The notes under the pieces were generated by a model. That model was not told where the DNA came from. It worked only from the letters and a program-made list of their open reading frames with translations, and made no database searches. The position numbers and the translations under genes are program-made. A stretch of DNA of 64,000 nucleotides from Streptomyces bikiniensis (GTDB lineage Bacteria > Actinomycetota > Actinomycetes > Streptomycetales > Streptomycetaceae), in NCBI GenBank assembly GCA_000716465.1, contig JNWL01000015.1:1-64000 (forward strand), read 5' to 3'. Shown in pieces: positions 8,643 to 18,448 of the stretch. Position 1 is the stretch's first letter. Each line of letters begins with the position of its first letter.

Positions 8643-10500
8643 CTCCCGAGCGGAGCACGCGGGGCGGGGACGGATCGCACGCTCGGCGATGCTGGCCGCG
8701 TGCGGCGCGCTCCTGGCGGGCGGCTGCGCCTCGATGCCCGACAGCGGGGAAGTCCAGACGGTGAAGGGCTCCAACACGGGCGACTCGCAGGTGAGGGTCT
8801 ACGCCGTGGCCCCCCGCGACAACGCGGACCCTGACGAGATCGTCGACGGCTTCCTGGAGGCCATGACCAGTGACGACCCCGAGTTCGCCACCGCCCGCAA
8901 GTACCTGACGAAGAGGGCCGCGGCCACCTGGAGGCCGGAGCAGAGCATCACCGTGCTCGCCACCGCGCCCAACCGCAAGCAGGCCGACCGCAACGCCGAC
9001 CCCGACAAGGAAGGCCGGATCTACCCGCTCGCCGGCCGCAAGATCGCGACCGTGGACGCCCGCCACGCGTACCAGCCGATCAGCCCCGCCGACTACCTGT
9101 GGTCGATCCAGGTCGTGCAGCAGCCCACGGCGGGCGGCAAGGGCAAGGAGTGGCGCATCGACAGCCTCCCGCCCGGCCTGGTCCTCGGCGAGGCCGACTT
9201 CCTCCGCAACTACCGGTCGGTCAACAAGTACTACTTCGCCTCCGGGGAGAACTGGGTCGTCGCCGACCCCGTCTACATCCGGCAGCGGCAGGACCCGGTC
9301 ACCCGGATGGACCCGGTGACCCAGACCGTCAAGGCGCTGCTCGACGGTCCGACGAACTGGCTCAAGCAGGCCGTCGACTCCAGCTTCCCCTCCCGCACGC
9401 GCCTGAAGGAGGGCGTCACCACCCTGGCGACGGACGACCAGTCCACGCTGAAGGTGCCGCTCGAGTTCCCGGGGGACCGGGTCGACGGGACGGCGTGCCG
9501 GCGGATGGCGGCGCAGCTGCTGTTCACGCTGCGCGACCTGCCGTCCGTGCGCGTCGAGCAGGTGGAGCTCCTGAACGGGTCGCAGCCGCAGTGCCGGCTC
9601 GGCAGGGGGCAGACGGCCGAGTTCGCAGCGGTCCAGGAGGCCGACCTCGACGAGAAGCCGTACTTCGTCGACAAGCAGGGCAAGTTGAAGAAGCTGGTGC
9701 TCGCGGGCAAGGAGACGGCCGCGCCGGTCGAGGTGCCCGGCCCGTTCGGCAAGGGCTCGCCGGCGGAGCTCGGCTCGATCGCCGTCGACCGGGGGGAGAC
9801 CCGGGCGGCCGGGGTCGACAAGTCCGGCCAGCGGCTGTTCGTCTCCTCGATCACCACGGAGGAGGAGGGCTCGCGGCAGCCCGTCCTGTCCAGCCGGGGC
9901 CCCCGGCCCGAGGACCGTCTCTCCGCGCCCAGCTGGGGCGGCCGGGGCGACCTGTGGGTCGCCGACCGGAACCCCGCCGAGCGCCGGCTGTGGATGGTGC
10001 CGGACGGCACCGGGGAGCCCGTCGAGGTCCGCACGCCGTGGCTGGAGGACGACCGGATCGAGTCGCTGCGGGTCTCCGCCGACGGCGTCCGGATCGCCCT
10101 GGTGGTCGAGCGGGGCGAGCGCACCACCCTCCAGATCGGCCGGATCGAGCGGCGGACGGAGGGCGGGGAGACCACCGTCTCGGTGGTGGACCTCCAGCCC
10201 GCCGCCCCCCGGATGGAGTCGGTCACGGCCGTCTCCTGGGCCGGGCCCAGCCGGCTCGTCGTGGTCGGCAAGGAGGCGGGGGGCGTGCAGCAGGTCCGCT
10301 ACCTCCAGACGGACGGCTCGACCTCCGCGACCTCGGTGCTGCCGGGTCTGAACGGGGTGACCTCGGTGTCCGCGCCGCACACGGAGTCGCTGGACACGCC
10401 CATGGTGGCCGACTCCGAGGAAGGCATCGTCCGGCTGCCGCCGGGGACGAACTGGCAGCCGGTGGTGAAGGACGGGGACTCGCCGGTCTACCCTGGGTAG
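8632..10500 (+). CDS. lpqB: Lipoprotein LpqB, MtrAB accessory protein
   Basis: A 622-aa lipoprotein with a GTG start overlapping mtrB. The signal peptide ends in the lipobox LAGGC with lipidated C32. An N-terminal domain precedes a GerMN domain (about 210-330) and a C-terminal LpqB beta-propeller domain. LpqB interacts with the MtrB sensor domain and tunes the pathway, affecting growth and development. The operon order and 11-nt overlap support co-translation with its kinase. Length and domain order are normal for the family. Confidence 0.95.
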   Translation: MGADSRAEHAGRGRIARSAMLAACGALLAGGCASMPDSGEVQTVKGSNTGDSQVRVYAVAPRDNADPDEIVDGFLEAMTSDDPEFATARKYLTKRAAATWRPEQSITVLATAPNRKQADRNADPDKEGRIYPLAGRKIATVDARHAYQPISPADYLWSIQVVQQPTAGGKGKEWRIDSLPPGLVLGEADFLRNYRSVNKYYFASGENWVVADPVYIRQRQDPVTRMDPVTQTVKALLDGPTNWLKQAVDSSFPSRTRLKEGVTTLATDDQSTLKVPLEFPGDRVDGTACRRMAAQLLFTLRDLPSVRVEQVELLNGSQPQCRLGRGQTAEFAAVQEADLDEKPYFVDKQGKLKKLVLAGKETAAPVEVPGPFGKGSPAELGSIAVDRGETRAAGVDKSGQRLFVSSITTEEEGSRQPVLSSRGPRPEDRLSAPSWGGRGDLWVADRNPAERRLWMVPDGTGEPVEVRTPWLEDDRIESLRVSADGVRIALVVERGERTTLQIGRIERRTEGGETTVSVVDLQPAAPRMESVTAVSWAGPSRLVVVGKEAGGVQQVRYLQTDGSTSATSVLPGLNGVTSVSAPHTESLDTPMVADSEEGIVRLPPGTNWQPVVKDGDSPVYPG

Positions 10501-10633
10501 AGCACCCCTCCTCGAAGCCGTCCGCGCCCGCCCGCGCGGGGCGCACCTGACGTACTCCGGGGCGGGGGCGGTGGGCGGCGCGGGGTTTTCCACAGGGGTG
10601 GCCGGGGAGCGCGGGAAGGCGCACAGTGGAGCC

Positions 10634-11473
10634 ATGCGGGGGTGGTGGCGCGAGATCGCCGGGCTGGTGCTGCCGGTCGCCTGCGGAGGCTGCGGCAGAC
10701 CGCGGACCGAGCTGTGCCCGGAGTGCGCGGCGGCGCTGACCGGGACGGGGCCGCGCCGGGTGCGTCCGGCGCCCGAGCCCGCCGGGCTGCCCGCGGTCCA
10801 CGCGGCCGCGCCCTACGCCGGTGTCGTACGGGAGGTGCTCCTCGCCCACAAGGAGCGCGGGGTCCTCGCGCTCGCCGGGCCCCTGGGCGAAGCCCTGGCC
10901 GGGGCCGTGGAGACCGCCGCCGGGGCCGTGGCGGGCGCCGGGGAAGGGCCGCTGCTCCTCGTACCGGTGCCGTCCTCGCGGCGCTCCGTGCGGGCGCGCG
11001 GGCACGATCCGACGCGCCGGATCGCCCTGGCCGCGGCCGCCCGGCTGCGGGGGGCGGGGCGGGACACGCGGGTGGTGCCCGTGCTGCGGCAGCGGCGGTA
11101 CGTGGCGGACCAGGCCGGGCTCGGCGCGCGCGGGCGGCTCGCGAACCTCTCCGGGGCCCTGGAGGTCGTGCCGGGCGGCGCGCGGCTCCTGGCGGCGTGT
11201 GCGGGAGGGGCTGCGGAGACGGGAGGCCCGGCGGGGACGGTGGTGCTCGTGGACGACCTGATGACCACCGGCGCCTCGCTGGCGGAGGCGGGCCGCGCCC
11301 TCGGAGCCGTACACCTTTCGTTCATTCCTGAAATACCGCACGGTTTAGCGGCCGCTTCCGCGCAGCACGGATTCGAACAGCGGGTTGCGGCTGTGGTCGC
11401 ATCCTCTCCCGCTTCGTTCGAAATAAACCGGAACTCTCCAAGATCTTGGATCGTTGCAGGTGGTGAGAGGTGA
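10634..11473 (+). CDS. ComF-family phosphoribosyltransferase-like protein with a TTA codon
   Basis: A 279-aa protein. The N-terminus has a four-cysteine zinc motif (CGGCGR, LCPEC). The PRTase fold follows, with LVPVPSSRRSVRARGHD and the PRPP-binding loop VVLVDDLMTTGAS near residues 205-217. Relatives are linked to DNA uptake or repair in other bacteria; the role in Streptomyces is unknown. Codon 238 (11345-11347) is TTA, the rare leucine codon read by the bldA tRNA, so full-length translation may be limited to late growth. The last ~50 codons are clearly less GC-rich than the rest. Its position between lpqB and hpf is conserved in actinobacteria, including Mycobacterium. Confidence 0.85.
   Translation: MRGWWREIAGLVLPVACGGCGRPRTELCPECAAALTGTGPRRVRPAPEPAGLPAVHAAAPYAGVVREVLLAHKERGVLALAGPLGEALAGAVETAAGAVAGAGEGPLLLVPVPSSRRSVRARGHDPTRRIALAAAARLRGAGRDTRVVPVLRQRRYVADQAGLGARGRLANLSGALEVVPGGARLLAACAGGAAETGGPAGTVVLVDDLMTTGASLAEAGRALGAVHLSFIPEIPHGLAAASAQHGFEQRVAAVVASSPASFEINRNSPRSWIVAGGER
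11437..11450. promoter_or_regulatory. 14-bp perfect palindrome upstream of hpf
   Basis: TCCAAGATCTTGGA is a perfect palindrome inside the last codons of the comF-like gene, in a locally AT-rich stretch about 320 bp before hpf. It could be an operator for the hpf promoter. The 295-nt interval that follows (11474-11768) has no convincing gene. It holds two possible ribosome sites, at 11693-11705 and 11756-11768. Confidence 0.35.
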
Positions 11474-11768
11474 AAACGCCCGAACGGAGGTATGTCGCGG
11501 CAGCGGGTGCCGACACCCGTCCGAAGGGGCTATGTTCGGTTGTGAGGAATGGCGAAAGCCGTTTCCTCGACGAATACATGGTTGCGCCTCTGGACAGGAG
11601 TTCAGGGCGAATTAACCTCCTGGCGAAGGGGTGGGGATCTTCCCGACCGGGGAGGAGGAGGTGAAAGTCGCCGAGTCCGAGCTCCGGTAATCCATCCGGA
11701 GTCTGGTGCAAAGGGAGATGCCCGGCGGCCGAGGAGCCGATCCGGGCGATCCGGGAACGGAGTTCTGC

Positions 11769-12464
11769 GTGGACATCGTCGTCAAGGGCCGCAAGACCGA
11801 GGTGCCCGAGCGGTTCCGCAAGCACGTGGCCGAGAAGCTGAAGCTGGAGAAGATCCAGAAGCTCGACGGCAAGGTGATCAGCCTCGACGTCGAGGTGTCC
11901 AAGGAACACAACCCGCGGCAGGCCGACCGGTCCGACCGCGTGGAGATCACCCTTCACTCCCGCGGCCCGGTGATCCGGGCGGAGGCTGCGGCAGGCGACC
12001 CGTACGCAGCGCTCGACCTCGCCAGCGACAAGCTCGAGGCGCGACTGCGCAAGCAGCACGACAAGCGGTACACCCGCCGTGGCAACGGCCGTCTGTCGGC
12101 CGCCGAGGTCGGGGACGTCGTGCCCGGCGTCGCCCAGTTCGACGGGGACGGCCGGCTCGTCGCCGACGAGACCGACGAGGTGCCCACCAAGATGGTGGGC
12201 TCGATCGAAGTCCAGGGCGACGGCCCGCTGGTGGTCCGCGAGAAGACCCACAAGGCCGCACCGATGACGCTCGACCAGGCGCTCTACGAGATGGAGCTGG
12301 TCGGGCACGACTTCTATCTCTTCGTCGACTCCGACACGAAGCAGCCGAGCGTCGTCTACCGACGACACGCGTACGACTACGGCGTCATCCACCTGGAGAG
12401 CGACCCGCTCGCCGAGAGCGACCCGCTCGCCGACGGCGGCGCCGGCGGTGCGCTCGGCGGCTGA
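11769..12464 (+). CDS. hpf: Long-form ribosome hibernation promoting factor
   Basis: A 231-aa protein. The N-terminal S30AE domain (residues 1-105, beginning VDIVVKGRKTEVPERFRKHV) binds the 30S decoding region. A linker leads to the C-terminal dimerisation domain (about 165-220: PMTLDQALYEMELVGHDFYLFVD...VVYRRHAYDYGVI), which makes 100S ribosome dimers. GTG 11769 is preceded by CGGAG with a 6-nt spacer, and the length matches Streptomyces relatives. A second GTG at 11706, also with a ribosome site, would add 21 residues. The leader of nearly 300 nt suggests its own regulated promoter. Confidence 0.93.
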   Translation: MDIVVKGRKTEVPERFRKHVAEKLKLEKIQKLDGKVISLDVEVSKEHNPRQADRSDRVEITLHSRGPVIRAEAAAGDPYAALDLASDKLEARLRKQHDKRYTRRGNGRLSAAEVGDVVPGVAQFDGDGRLVADETDEVPTKMVGSIEVQGDGPLVVREKTHKAAPMTLDQALYEMELVGHDFYLFVDSDTKQPSVVYRRHAYDYGVIHLESDPLAESDPLADGGAGGALGG

Positions 12465-12660
12465 CCGCCGTCCCGCACCATTCACACCTCACGGTGCCCC
12501 TGGAGCGCATGGCGCGTCCCCAGGGGCACCCCCGTGCGCCCAGGGATCGACCCGCATCCGCCGGGGCATGAAATCATGGCGTGCACGCCAACCGGTGCTT
12601 TCCGAGCACGGGTTGGGGACCGGAAACGAATTCAGGCCACGGCCTTCAGGGGGAGGAACG

Positions 12661-13413
12661 ATGGCGGACAGCTTCGGGCCGGTGCTCAGCGGGCAGGAGC
12701 ACGGTGAGGCGGTCCCGGAGGGATCGGATTCGGACAGCGGTGCGTTCCGCAAGGAACCGATCCGGGTCCTCGTCGTGGACGACCACGCCCTCTTCCGGCG
12801 CGGACTGGAGATCGTTCTCCTCCACGAGGAGGGCATTCAGGTGGTCGGTGAGGCCAGTGACGGGGCCGAGGCCGTCGAGAAGGCGGCCGATCTGCTGCCG
12901 GACATCGTCCTGATGGACGTGCGGATGCCCCGGCGCGGCGGCATCGAGGCGTGCACCAGCATCAAGGAGGTGGCCCCCAGTGCGAAGATCATCATGCTGA
13001 CGATCAGCGACGAGGAGGCCGATCTCTACGAGGCGATCAAGGCGGGGGCCACCGGCTACCTCCTCAAGGAGATCTCCACCGACGAGGTCGCGACGGCGAT
13101 CCGCGCGGTCGCGGACGGGCAGTCGCAGATCAGCCCCTCCATGGCGTCCAAGCTCCTCACCGAGTTCAAGTCGATGATCCAGCGGACCGACGAGCGCAGG
13201 CTCGTGCCCGCGCCCCGGCTGACCGACCGCGAGCTGGAGGTCCTCAAGCTCGTCGCGACCGGGATGAACAACCGGGACATCGCCAAGGAGCTGTTCATCT
13301 CCGAGAACACGGTGAAGAACCACGTCCGGAACATCCTGGAGAAGCTCCAGCTGCACTCCCGGATGGAGGCGGTGGTGTACGCGATGAGGGAGAAGATCCT
13401 GGAGATCCGCTGA
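12661..13413 (+). CDS. Orphan NarL/LuxR-type response regulator
   Basis: A 250-aa protein. After ~32 flexible residues comes a receiver domain with D40, D41, the phospho-acceptor D86 (LMDVRMPRRGG), T and K residues in place (MLTISD, YLLKEIS), and then a LuxR helix-turn-helix (LTDRELEVLKLVATGMNNRDIAKELFISENTVKNHV). No histidine kinase gene is adjacent. The ATG has GGGGGAGG 4 nt upstream. The 3' end, including nine codons and the stop, is repeated 92 bp downstream. Its target genes cannot be read from the sequence. Confidence 0.93.
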   Translation: MADSFGPVLSGQEHGEAVPEGSDSDSGAFRKEPIRVLVVDDHALFRRGLEIVLLHEEGIQVVGEASDGAEAVEKAADLLPDIVLMDVRMPRRGGIEACTSIKEVAPSAKIIMLTISDEEADLYEAIKAGATGYLLKEISTDEVATAIRAVADGQSQISPSMASKLLTEFKSMIQRTDERRLVPAPRLTDRELEVLKLVATGMNNRDIAKELFISENTVKNHVRNILEKLQLHSRMEAVVYAMREKILEIR

Positions 13414-13520
13414 GGGTCCGGTACGAGGACATCCCTGCCGGGGGTCCGGGGGCCGCCCCCGGGGGATGCAGTGCGATGAGGGAGAAGGTCCTGGAGACCC
13501 GCTGAGGCTCCGGTACGGGG
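13381..13520 (+). repeat. Duplicated 3' end of the response regulator gene
   Basis: Bases 13381-13428 (last codons, TGA and 15 nt of flank) recur at 13473-13520 with about five mismatches in 48 nt. The two copies are separated by a G/C-rich stretch that can fold (CCGGGGG and CCCCCGG arms). The second copy still reads as an open C-terminal fragment ending in TGA but has no start of its own. Confidence 0.85.
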
Positions 13521-13524
13521 GCGT

Positions 13525-14694
13525 TCAGCCCAGTTCCCGCACCAGCTCCGGGGCCAGGGCCGGGAGGTTCACGCGGTCCGGGAGGACCGTCACCGTGTCG
13601 CAGCCGACCCACTCGGCCGCCTCGCGCAGGGCACGGGCCACCGCCGGGACCGCCTTGGGGCCGTCCAAGGTGATCTGGCGGGCCACCAGCGTGCGGCCCT
13701 CGCGCGCCGGGTCCACCCGGCCGACCAGCCGGCCCCCCGCGAGGACCGGCATCGCGAAGTAGCCGTGGACCCGCTTCTGCTTCGGCACGTACGCCTCCAG
13801 GCGGTGCGTGAAGCCGAAGATCCGCTCCGTGCGGGCCCGCTCCCAGATCAGCGAGTCGAACGGTGAGAGCAGCGTCGTGCGGTGCCGGCCGCGCGGCTCG
13901 GTCGCCAGGGCCGCCGGGTCCGCCCAGGCGGGCTTCCCCCAGCCCGCCACCGTCACCGGCACGAGCCCCGAGGCCTCGACCGCCGCGTCGAACTGCTCGC
14001 CCTTGAGCCGGTGGTAGTCCGCGATGTCCGCGCGCGTGCCCACGCCGAGCGCCTCGCCCGCCTGCCGGACCAGGCGCCGCACGCACTCGGCGTCGTCCAG
14101 GTCGTCGTGGAGCAGCGCCTCGGGGATCGCCCGCTCGGCCAGGTCGTACACCCGCTTCCAGCCGCGCCGCTCGACGACCACCACCTCGCCGTACATCAGC
14201 GCCCGCTCCACGGCGATCTTGGAGTCGGACCAGTCCCACCACTCGCCCTTGTTCTTCGCGCCGCCCAGCTCGGTCGCCGTGCGCGGGCCCTCGTCCCGCA
14301 GCTGGGCGATCACCTTGTCGTACGCGCCGGGCGACAGCTCGTGGCCCCAGTGCGGGCGGCCGCGGTAGGCGCGCCGGCGGAAGGCGAAGAGCGGCCACTC
14401 CTCGACGGGCAGCACGCAGGCGGCGTGCGACCAGTACTCGAAGGCGTGCGTCCCCGTCCAGTACGCGTCCTCCACCGTCGTGCGGCCCACGGCGCCCAGG
14501 CGCGCGTACGGGATCAGCTCGTGCGAGCGGGCCAGGACCGAGATGGTGTCGAGCTGGACCTGGCCGAGGCTCCGCAGCACCCCGCGCACGCCGGCGCGGC
14601 GGTCGGGCGCGCCCAGGAACCCCTGGGCGCGCAGCGCGATCCTGCGGGCTTCGTCGGCGGACAGTTCGGCGGCGGGGCGCGGCACAGTCGTCAT
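13525..14694 (-). CDS. Winged-helix DNA-binding protein, YcaQ/AlkX-like DNA glycosylase family
   Basis: A 389-aa protein of the winged helix DNA-binding family that includes E. coli YcaQ, an interstrand crosslink glycosylase. Visible family marks are ARRIALRAQGF at the N-terminus, QLDTISVLARSHELIPYARLG, the FEYWSHAACVLPVEEWPLF segment, LSPFDSLIWERARTERIFGF, and the late GYFAMPVLAGGRLVGRVDPA motif. A repair role is inferred from the family. ATG 14694 has AGGGTG upstream; the frame is open further up but loses homology. It converges on the response regulator gene. Confidence 0.85.
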   Translation of the reverse strand: MTTVPRPAAELSADEARRIALRAQGFLGAPDRRAGVRGVLRSLGQVQLDTISVLARSHELIPYARLGAVGRTTVEDAYWTGTHAFEYWSHAACVLPVEEWPLFAFRRRAYRGRPHWGHELSPGAYDKVIAQLRDEGPRTATELGGAKNKGEWWDWSDSKIAVERALMYGEVVVVERRGWKRVYDLAERAIPEALLHDDLDDAECVRRLVRQAGEALGVGTRADIADYHRLKGEQFDAAVEASGLVPVTVAGWGKPAWADPAALATEPRGRHRTTLLSPFDSLIWERARTERIFGFTHRLEAYVPKQKRVHGYFAMPVLAGGRLVGRVDPAREGRTLVARQITLDGPKAVPAVARALREAAEWVGCDTVTVLPDRVNLPALAPELVRELG

Positions 14695-14768
14695 GGACCG
14701 CACCCTAGGCCCCGGCACTGACAGCCCGGTACCGACGGCCCGGCGCCGGCGCCCGGAGCGCGATCCCC

Positions 14769-15353
14769 TCAGGTCACCGGGTGCTCGCGCGCGGGCAGGT
14801 ACGGCAGGGGGCTCGGCAGCCCGAAGTCGGAAGGGAGCAGGGCGCCGACCCAGCAGTCCCGGAGCGTGCCGTTGTTGGCCAGGCCGGCGCGCTCGACGCC
14901 CTCCACGACGAAGCCGACGCGCTCGGCCACCGCGCGCGAGCCGGTGTTGCCCACCTCGGCGCGCCACACCAGGCGGGTGCAGCCGAGGCCGGTGAAGGCC
15001 CAGTGGGCCAGGGCGCGGACGATCTCGGTCATGTGGCCGTGGCCGCGGTGGTCCGGAGCCAGCCAGTAGCCGACCTCCCAGACGCCCGGGCCGCGGTTCC
15101 TCAGGCCGGCCGAGGCGAGCAGCGGGCCCCCGGCCAGCGGCTCGGCGGCGAAGGTGTACTCGGTGTCCTCGCGCCAGCCGTCGGGCACCAGACGGTTCAG
15201 GAAGAAGTCGGCGTCCTGCCGGGTGTAGGGGTCGGGGACGGTGGTCCAGCGCCGGATGGCGGGATCCTGGCAGATCGCGTGCACGACGTCGGCGTCGCCG
15301 GGGACGGGGTTGCGCAGCCGCAGTCGGTCGGTGGTGAGGGTGATCGGCTCCAT
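14769..15353 (-). CDS. GNAT-family N-acetyltransferase
   Basis: A 194-aa single-domain GNAT of the RimJ/RimL type. It starts MEPITLTTDRLRLR, has the acetyl-CoA loop DHRGHGHMTEIVRALAHWAF (motif A) near residues 105-124, and the late NTGSRAVAERVGFVVEG segment. It probably acetylates a protein N-terminus or a small amine; the substrate is unknown. ATG 15353 is preferred over an upstream start because family similarity begins there. Confidence 0.87.
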   Translation of the reverse strand: MEPITLTTDRLRLRNPVPGDADVVHAICQDPAIRRWTTVPDPYTRQDADFFLNRLVPDGWREDTEYTFAAEPLAGGPLLASAGLRNRGPGVWEVGYWLAPDHRGHGHMTEIVRALAHWAFTGLGCTRLVWRAEVGNTGSRAVAERVGFVVEGVERAGLANNGTLRDCWVGALLPSDFGLPSPLPYLPAREHPVT

Positions 15354-15593
15354 GCGGGGATTGTGGTGACCGGGCCGGGCCGAAGCGAACACTTTTCGGA
15401 TGGGGCGGCACCTTCCGCCCACCTCGTGCGTTCTCCTTCCGGGCGGGCGTACGGCTCCGGCACTGCGGGCCTCCCTGTGCGAGGGCGGTCTCGCTTACGA
15501 TGGCCGTTGCGGTGGGGACCACCTGCCGTGCCCCGCGCTCGTGTCCATGACAAGACCTAGTGCCAGGCCCGACCGGCAAGGAGACCAGCCTCA

Positions 15594-18404
15594 GTGTCCG
15601 TCTTCAACAAGCTCATGCGTGCAGGCGAAGGCAAGATCCTGCGCAAACTGCACCGCATCGCGGACCAGGTCAACTCCATCGAAGAGGACTTCGTCAACCT
15701 CTCCGACGCCGAGTTGCGGGCGCTCACCGACGAGTACAAGCAGCGGTACGCCGACGGTGAGAGCCTCGACGACCTGCTCCCCGAGGCCTTCGCGACGGTG
15801 CGCGAGGCCGCCAAGCGCGTCCTCGGTCAGCGCCACTACGACGTCCAGCTGATGGGCGGCGCCGCCCTCCACCTCGGCTACGTCGCCGAGATGAAGACCG
15901 GTGAGGGCAAGACCCTCGTCGGCACCCTCCCGGCGTACCTCAACGCGCTCTCCGGCAAGGGCGTGCACCTGATCACGGTCAACGACTACCTGGCCGAGCG
16001 CGACTCCGAGCTGATGGGCCGGGTCCACCGCTTCCTGGGCCTGACCGTCGGCTGCATCCTCGCCAACATGACGCCGGCCCAGCGCCGCGAGCAGTACAAC
16101 TGCGACATCACGTACGGCACGAACAACGAGTTCGGCTTCGACTACCTCCGCGACAACATGGCGTGGTCCAAGGACGAGCTCGTCCAGCGCGGCCACAACT
16201 TCGCCTGTGTCGACGAGGTCGACTCCATCCTCGTCGACGAGGCCCGTACGCCGCTGATCATCTCCGGCCCCGCCGACCAGGCCACCAAGTGGTACGGCGA
16301 CTTCGCCAAGCTGGTCACCCGCCTGACCAAGGGCGAGCCGGGCAACCCGCTCAAGGGCATCGAGGAGACCGGCGACTACGAGGTCGACGAGAAGAAGCGC
16401 ACCGTCGCCATCCACGAGGCGGGCGTCGCCAAGGTCGAGGACTGGCTGGGCATCGACAACCTCTACGAGTCGGTGAACACCCCGCTCGTCGGCTACCTGA
16501 ACAACGCCATCAAGGCGAAGGAGCTGTTCAAGAAGGACAAGGACTACGTCGTCATGGACGGCGAAGTCATGATCGTCGACGAGCACACCGGCCGCATCCT
16601 CGCCGGCCGCCGCTACAACGAGGGCATGCACCAGGCGATCGAGGCGAAGGAGGGGGTGCCGATCAAGGACGAGAACCAGACCCTCGCCACGATCACCCTC
16701 CAGAACTTCTTCCGCCTGTACGACAAGCTGTCCGGCATGACCGGTACGGCCATGACCGAGGCCGCCGAGTTCCACCAGATCTACAAGCTCGGCGTCGTCC
16801 CGATCCCGACGAACAAGCCGATGATCCGCAAGGACCAGTCGGACCTGATCTACCGGACCGAGGTCGCGAAGTTCGCCGCCGTCGTCGACGACATCGCGGA
16901 GAAGCACGAGAAGGGCCAGCCGATCCTGGTCGGCACGACCTCCGTCGAGAAGTCCGAGTACCTCTCGCAGCAGCTCTCCAAGCGCGGCATCCAGCACGAG
17001 GTCCTCAACGCCAAGCACCACGAGCGCGAGGCCAGCATCGTCGCCCAGGCCGGCCGCCGCGGCGCCGTCACCGTCGCCACGAACATGGCCGGCCGCGGTA
17101 CGGACATCAAGCTCGGCGGCAACCCGGACGACCTCGCCGAGGCCGAGCTGCGCCAGGCGGGCCTGGACCCGGTCGAGCACGTCGAGGAGTGGGCCGCGGC
17201 CCTGCCCGGCGCCCTGGAGCGCGCCGAGAAGGCCGTGAAGGCGGAGTTCGAGGAGGTCAAGGAGCTCGGCGGCCTGTACGTCCTGGGCACCGAGCGCCAC
17301 GAGTCCCGCCGCATCGACAACCAGCTCCGCGGCCGGTCCGGCCGTCAGGGCGACCCCGGCGAGTCCCGCTTCTACCTCTCCCTCGGCGACGACCTGATGC
17401 GCCTGTTCAAGGCGCAGATGGTCGAGCGCGTGATGGCCATGGCCAACGTGCCGGACGACGTGCCGATCGAGAACAAGATGGTCACCCGCGCCATCGCCTC
17501 CGCGCAGTCGCAGGTCGAGACCCAGAACTTCGAGACCCGCAAGAACGTCCTGAAGTACGACGAGGTCCTCAACCGGCAGCGCGAGGTCATCTACGGCGAG
17601 CGCCGCCGCGTCCTGGAGGGCGAGGACCTGCGCGAGCAGATCCAGCACTTCATGGACGACACGATCGACGACTACATCCGCCAGGAGACCGCCGAGGGCT
17701 TCGCGGAGGAGTGGGACCTCGACCGCCTGTGGAACGCGTTCAAGCAGCTCTACCCGGTGAAGGTCACCGTGGAGGACCTGGAGGACGCGGCCGGGGACCG
17801 GGCGGGGATCACCGCCGAGTTCATCGCCGAGTCCATCAAGGACGACATCCACGAGCAGTACGAGGCGCGCGAGAAGCAGCTCGGCTCCGAGATCATGCGC
17901 GAGCTGGAGCGGCGCGTGGTCCTGTCCGTCCTGGACCGCAAGTGGCGCGAGCACCTCTACGAGATGGACTACCTCCAGGAGGGCATCGGCCTGCGCGCCA
18001 TGGCGCAGAAGGACCCGCTGGTCGAGTACCAGCGCGAGGGCTTCGACATGTTCACCGCCATGATGGAGGGCATCAAGGAGGAGTCCGTCGGCTACCTGTT
18101 CAACCTGGAGGTCCAGGTCGAGCAGCAGGTCGAGGAGGTCCCGGTGCAGGCGGCCGCCCCCTCGCTCGACAAGGGCGACGCGGTGCCGGCGGGCGCCGGG
18201 CGTCCGGAGATCCGCGCCAAGGGGCTCGACGCCCCGCAGCGGCCGGACCGGCTGCACTTCTCCGCGCCGACCGTGGACGGCGACGGCGGTGTCGTCGAGG
18301 GCGACTTCTCCTCCGGCGAGCCGGACTCCGGCGACGGGCTGACCCGTGCGGAGCGGCGCAAGGCGCAGAAGAACGCGGGCGGCGGGCGCCGCCGCAAGAA
18401 GTGA
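15594..18404 (+). CDS. secA: Preprotein translocase ATPase SecA
   Basis: A 936-aa motor ATPase of the Sec pathway. It contains Walker [10 protein letters not shown] near residue 100, the DEAD-box-like [20 protein letters not shown] near residue 207, the preprotein-crosslinking region, motif [13 protein letters not shown] in the second nucleotide-binding domain, and the helical scaffold domain. The C-terminus is a Lys/Arg-rich tail without the cysteine zinc motif that binds SecB, usual for actinobacteria. GTG is preceded by AAGGAGAC. It lies downstream of hpf, as in Mycobacterium. No clear terminator is seen; a tandem repeat lies 45 nt after the stop. Confidence 0.98.
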   Translation: MSVFNKLMRAGEGKILRKLHRIADQVNSIEEDFVNLSDAELRALTDEYKQRYADGESLDDLLPEAFATVREAAKRVLGQRHYDVQLMGGAALHLGYVAEMKTGEGKTLVGTLPAYLNALSGKGVHLITVNDYLAERDSELMGRVHRFLGLTVGCILANMTPAQRREQYNCDITYGTNNEFGFDYLRDNMAWSKDELVQRGHNFACVDEVDSILVDEARTPLIISGPADQATKWYGDFAKLVTRLTKGEPGNPLKGIEETGDYEVDEKKRTVAIHEAGVAKVEDWLGIDNLYESVNTPLVGYLNNAIKAKELFKKDKDYVVMDGEVMIVDEHTGRILAGRRYNEGMHQAIEAKEGVPIKDENQTLATITLQNFFRLYDKLSGMTGTAMTEAAEFHQIYKLGVVPIPTNKPMIRKDQSDLIYRTEVAKFAAVVDDIAEKHEKGQPILVGTTSVEKSEYLSQQLSKRGIQHEVLNAKHHEREASIVAQAGRRGAVTVATNMAGRGTDIKLGGNPDDLAEAELRQAGLDPVEHVEEWAAALPGALERAEKAVKAEFEEVKELGGLYVLGTERHESRRIDNQLRGRSGRQGDPGESRFYLSLGDDLMRLFKAQMVERVMAMANVPDDVPIENKMVTRAIASAQSQVETQNFETRKNVLKYDEVLNRQREVIYGERRRVLEGEDLREQIQHFMDDTIDDYIRQETAEGFAEEWDLDRLWNAFKQLYPVKVTVEDLEDAAGDRAGITAEFIAESIKDDIHEQYEAREKQLGSEIMRELERRVVLSVLDRKWREHLYEMDYLQEGIGLRAMAQKDPLVEYQREGFDMFTAMMEGIKEESVGYLFNLEVQVEQQVEEVPVQAAAPSLDKGDAVPAGAGRPEIRAKGLDAPQRPDRLHFSAPTVDGDGGVVEGDFSSGEPDSGDGLTRAERRKAQKNAGGGRRRKK

Positions 18405-18448
18405 CGCCCTGAGCTTCGGCGAGCTTCGGCGTACGAGGGGCCGTCCAC

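Noticed and set aside
11470..11664. A possible 64-aa gene overlapping the comF-like stop as GTGA
   Set aside because: About a third of its third codon positions are A or T, unlike true genes here, and it has no convincing ribosome site or family match. It may still be part of the hpf leader.
13441..13472. A terminator for the response regulator gene between its two 3' copies
   Set aside because: CCGGGGG/CCCCCGG pairing exists, but it is short, G/C-only and has no T-run, so it is not called separately.
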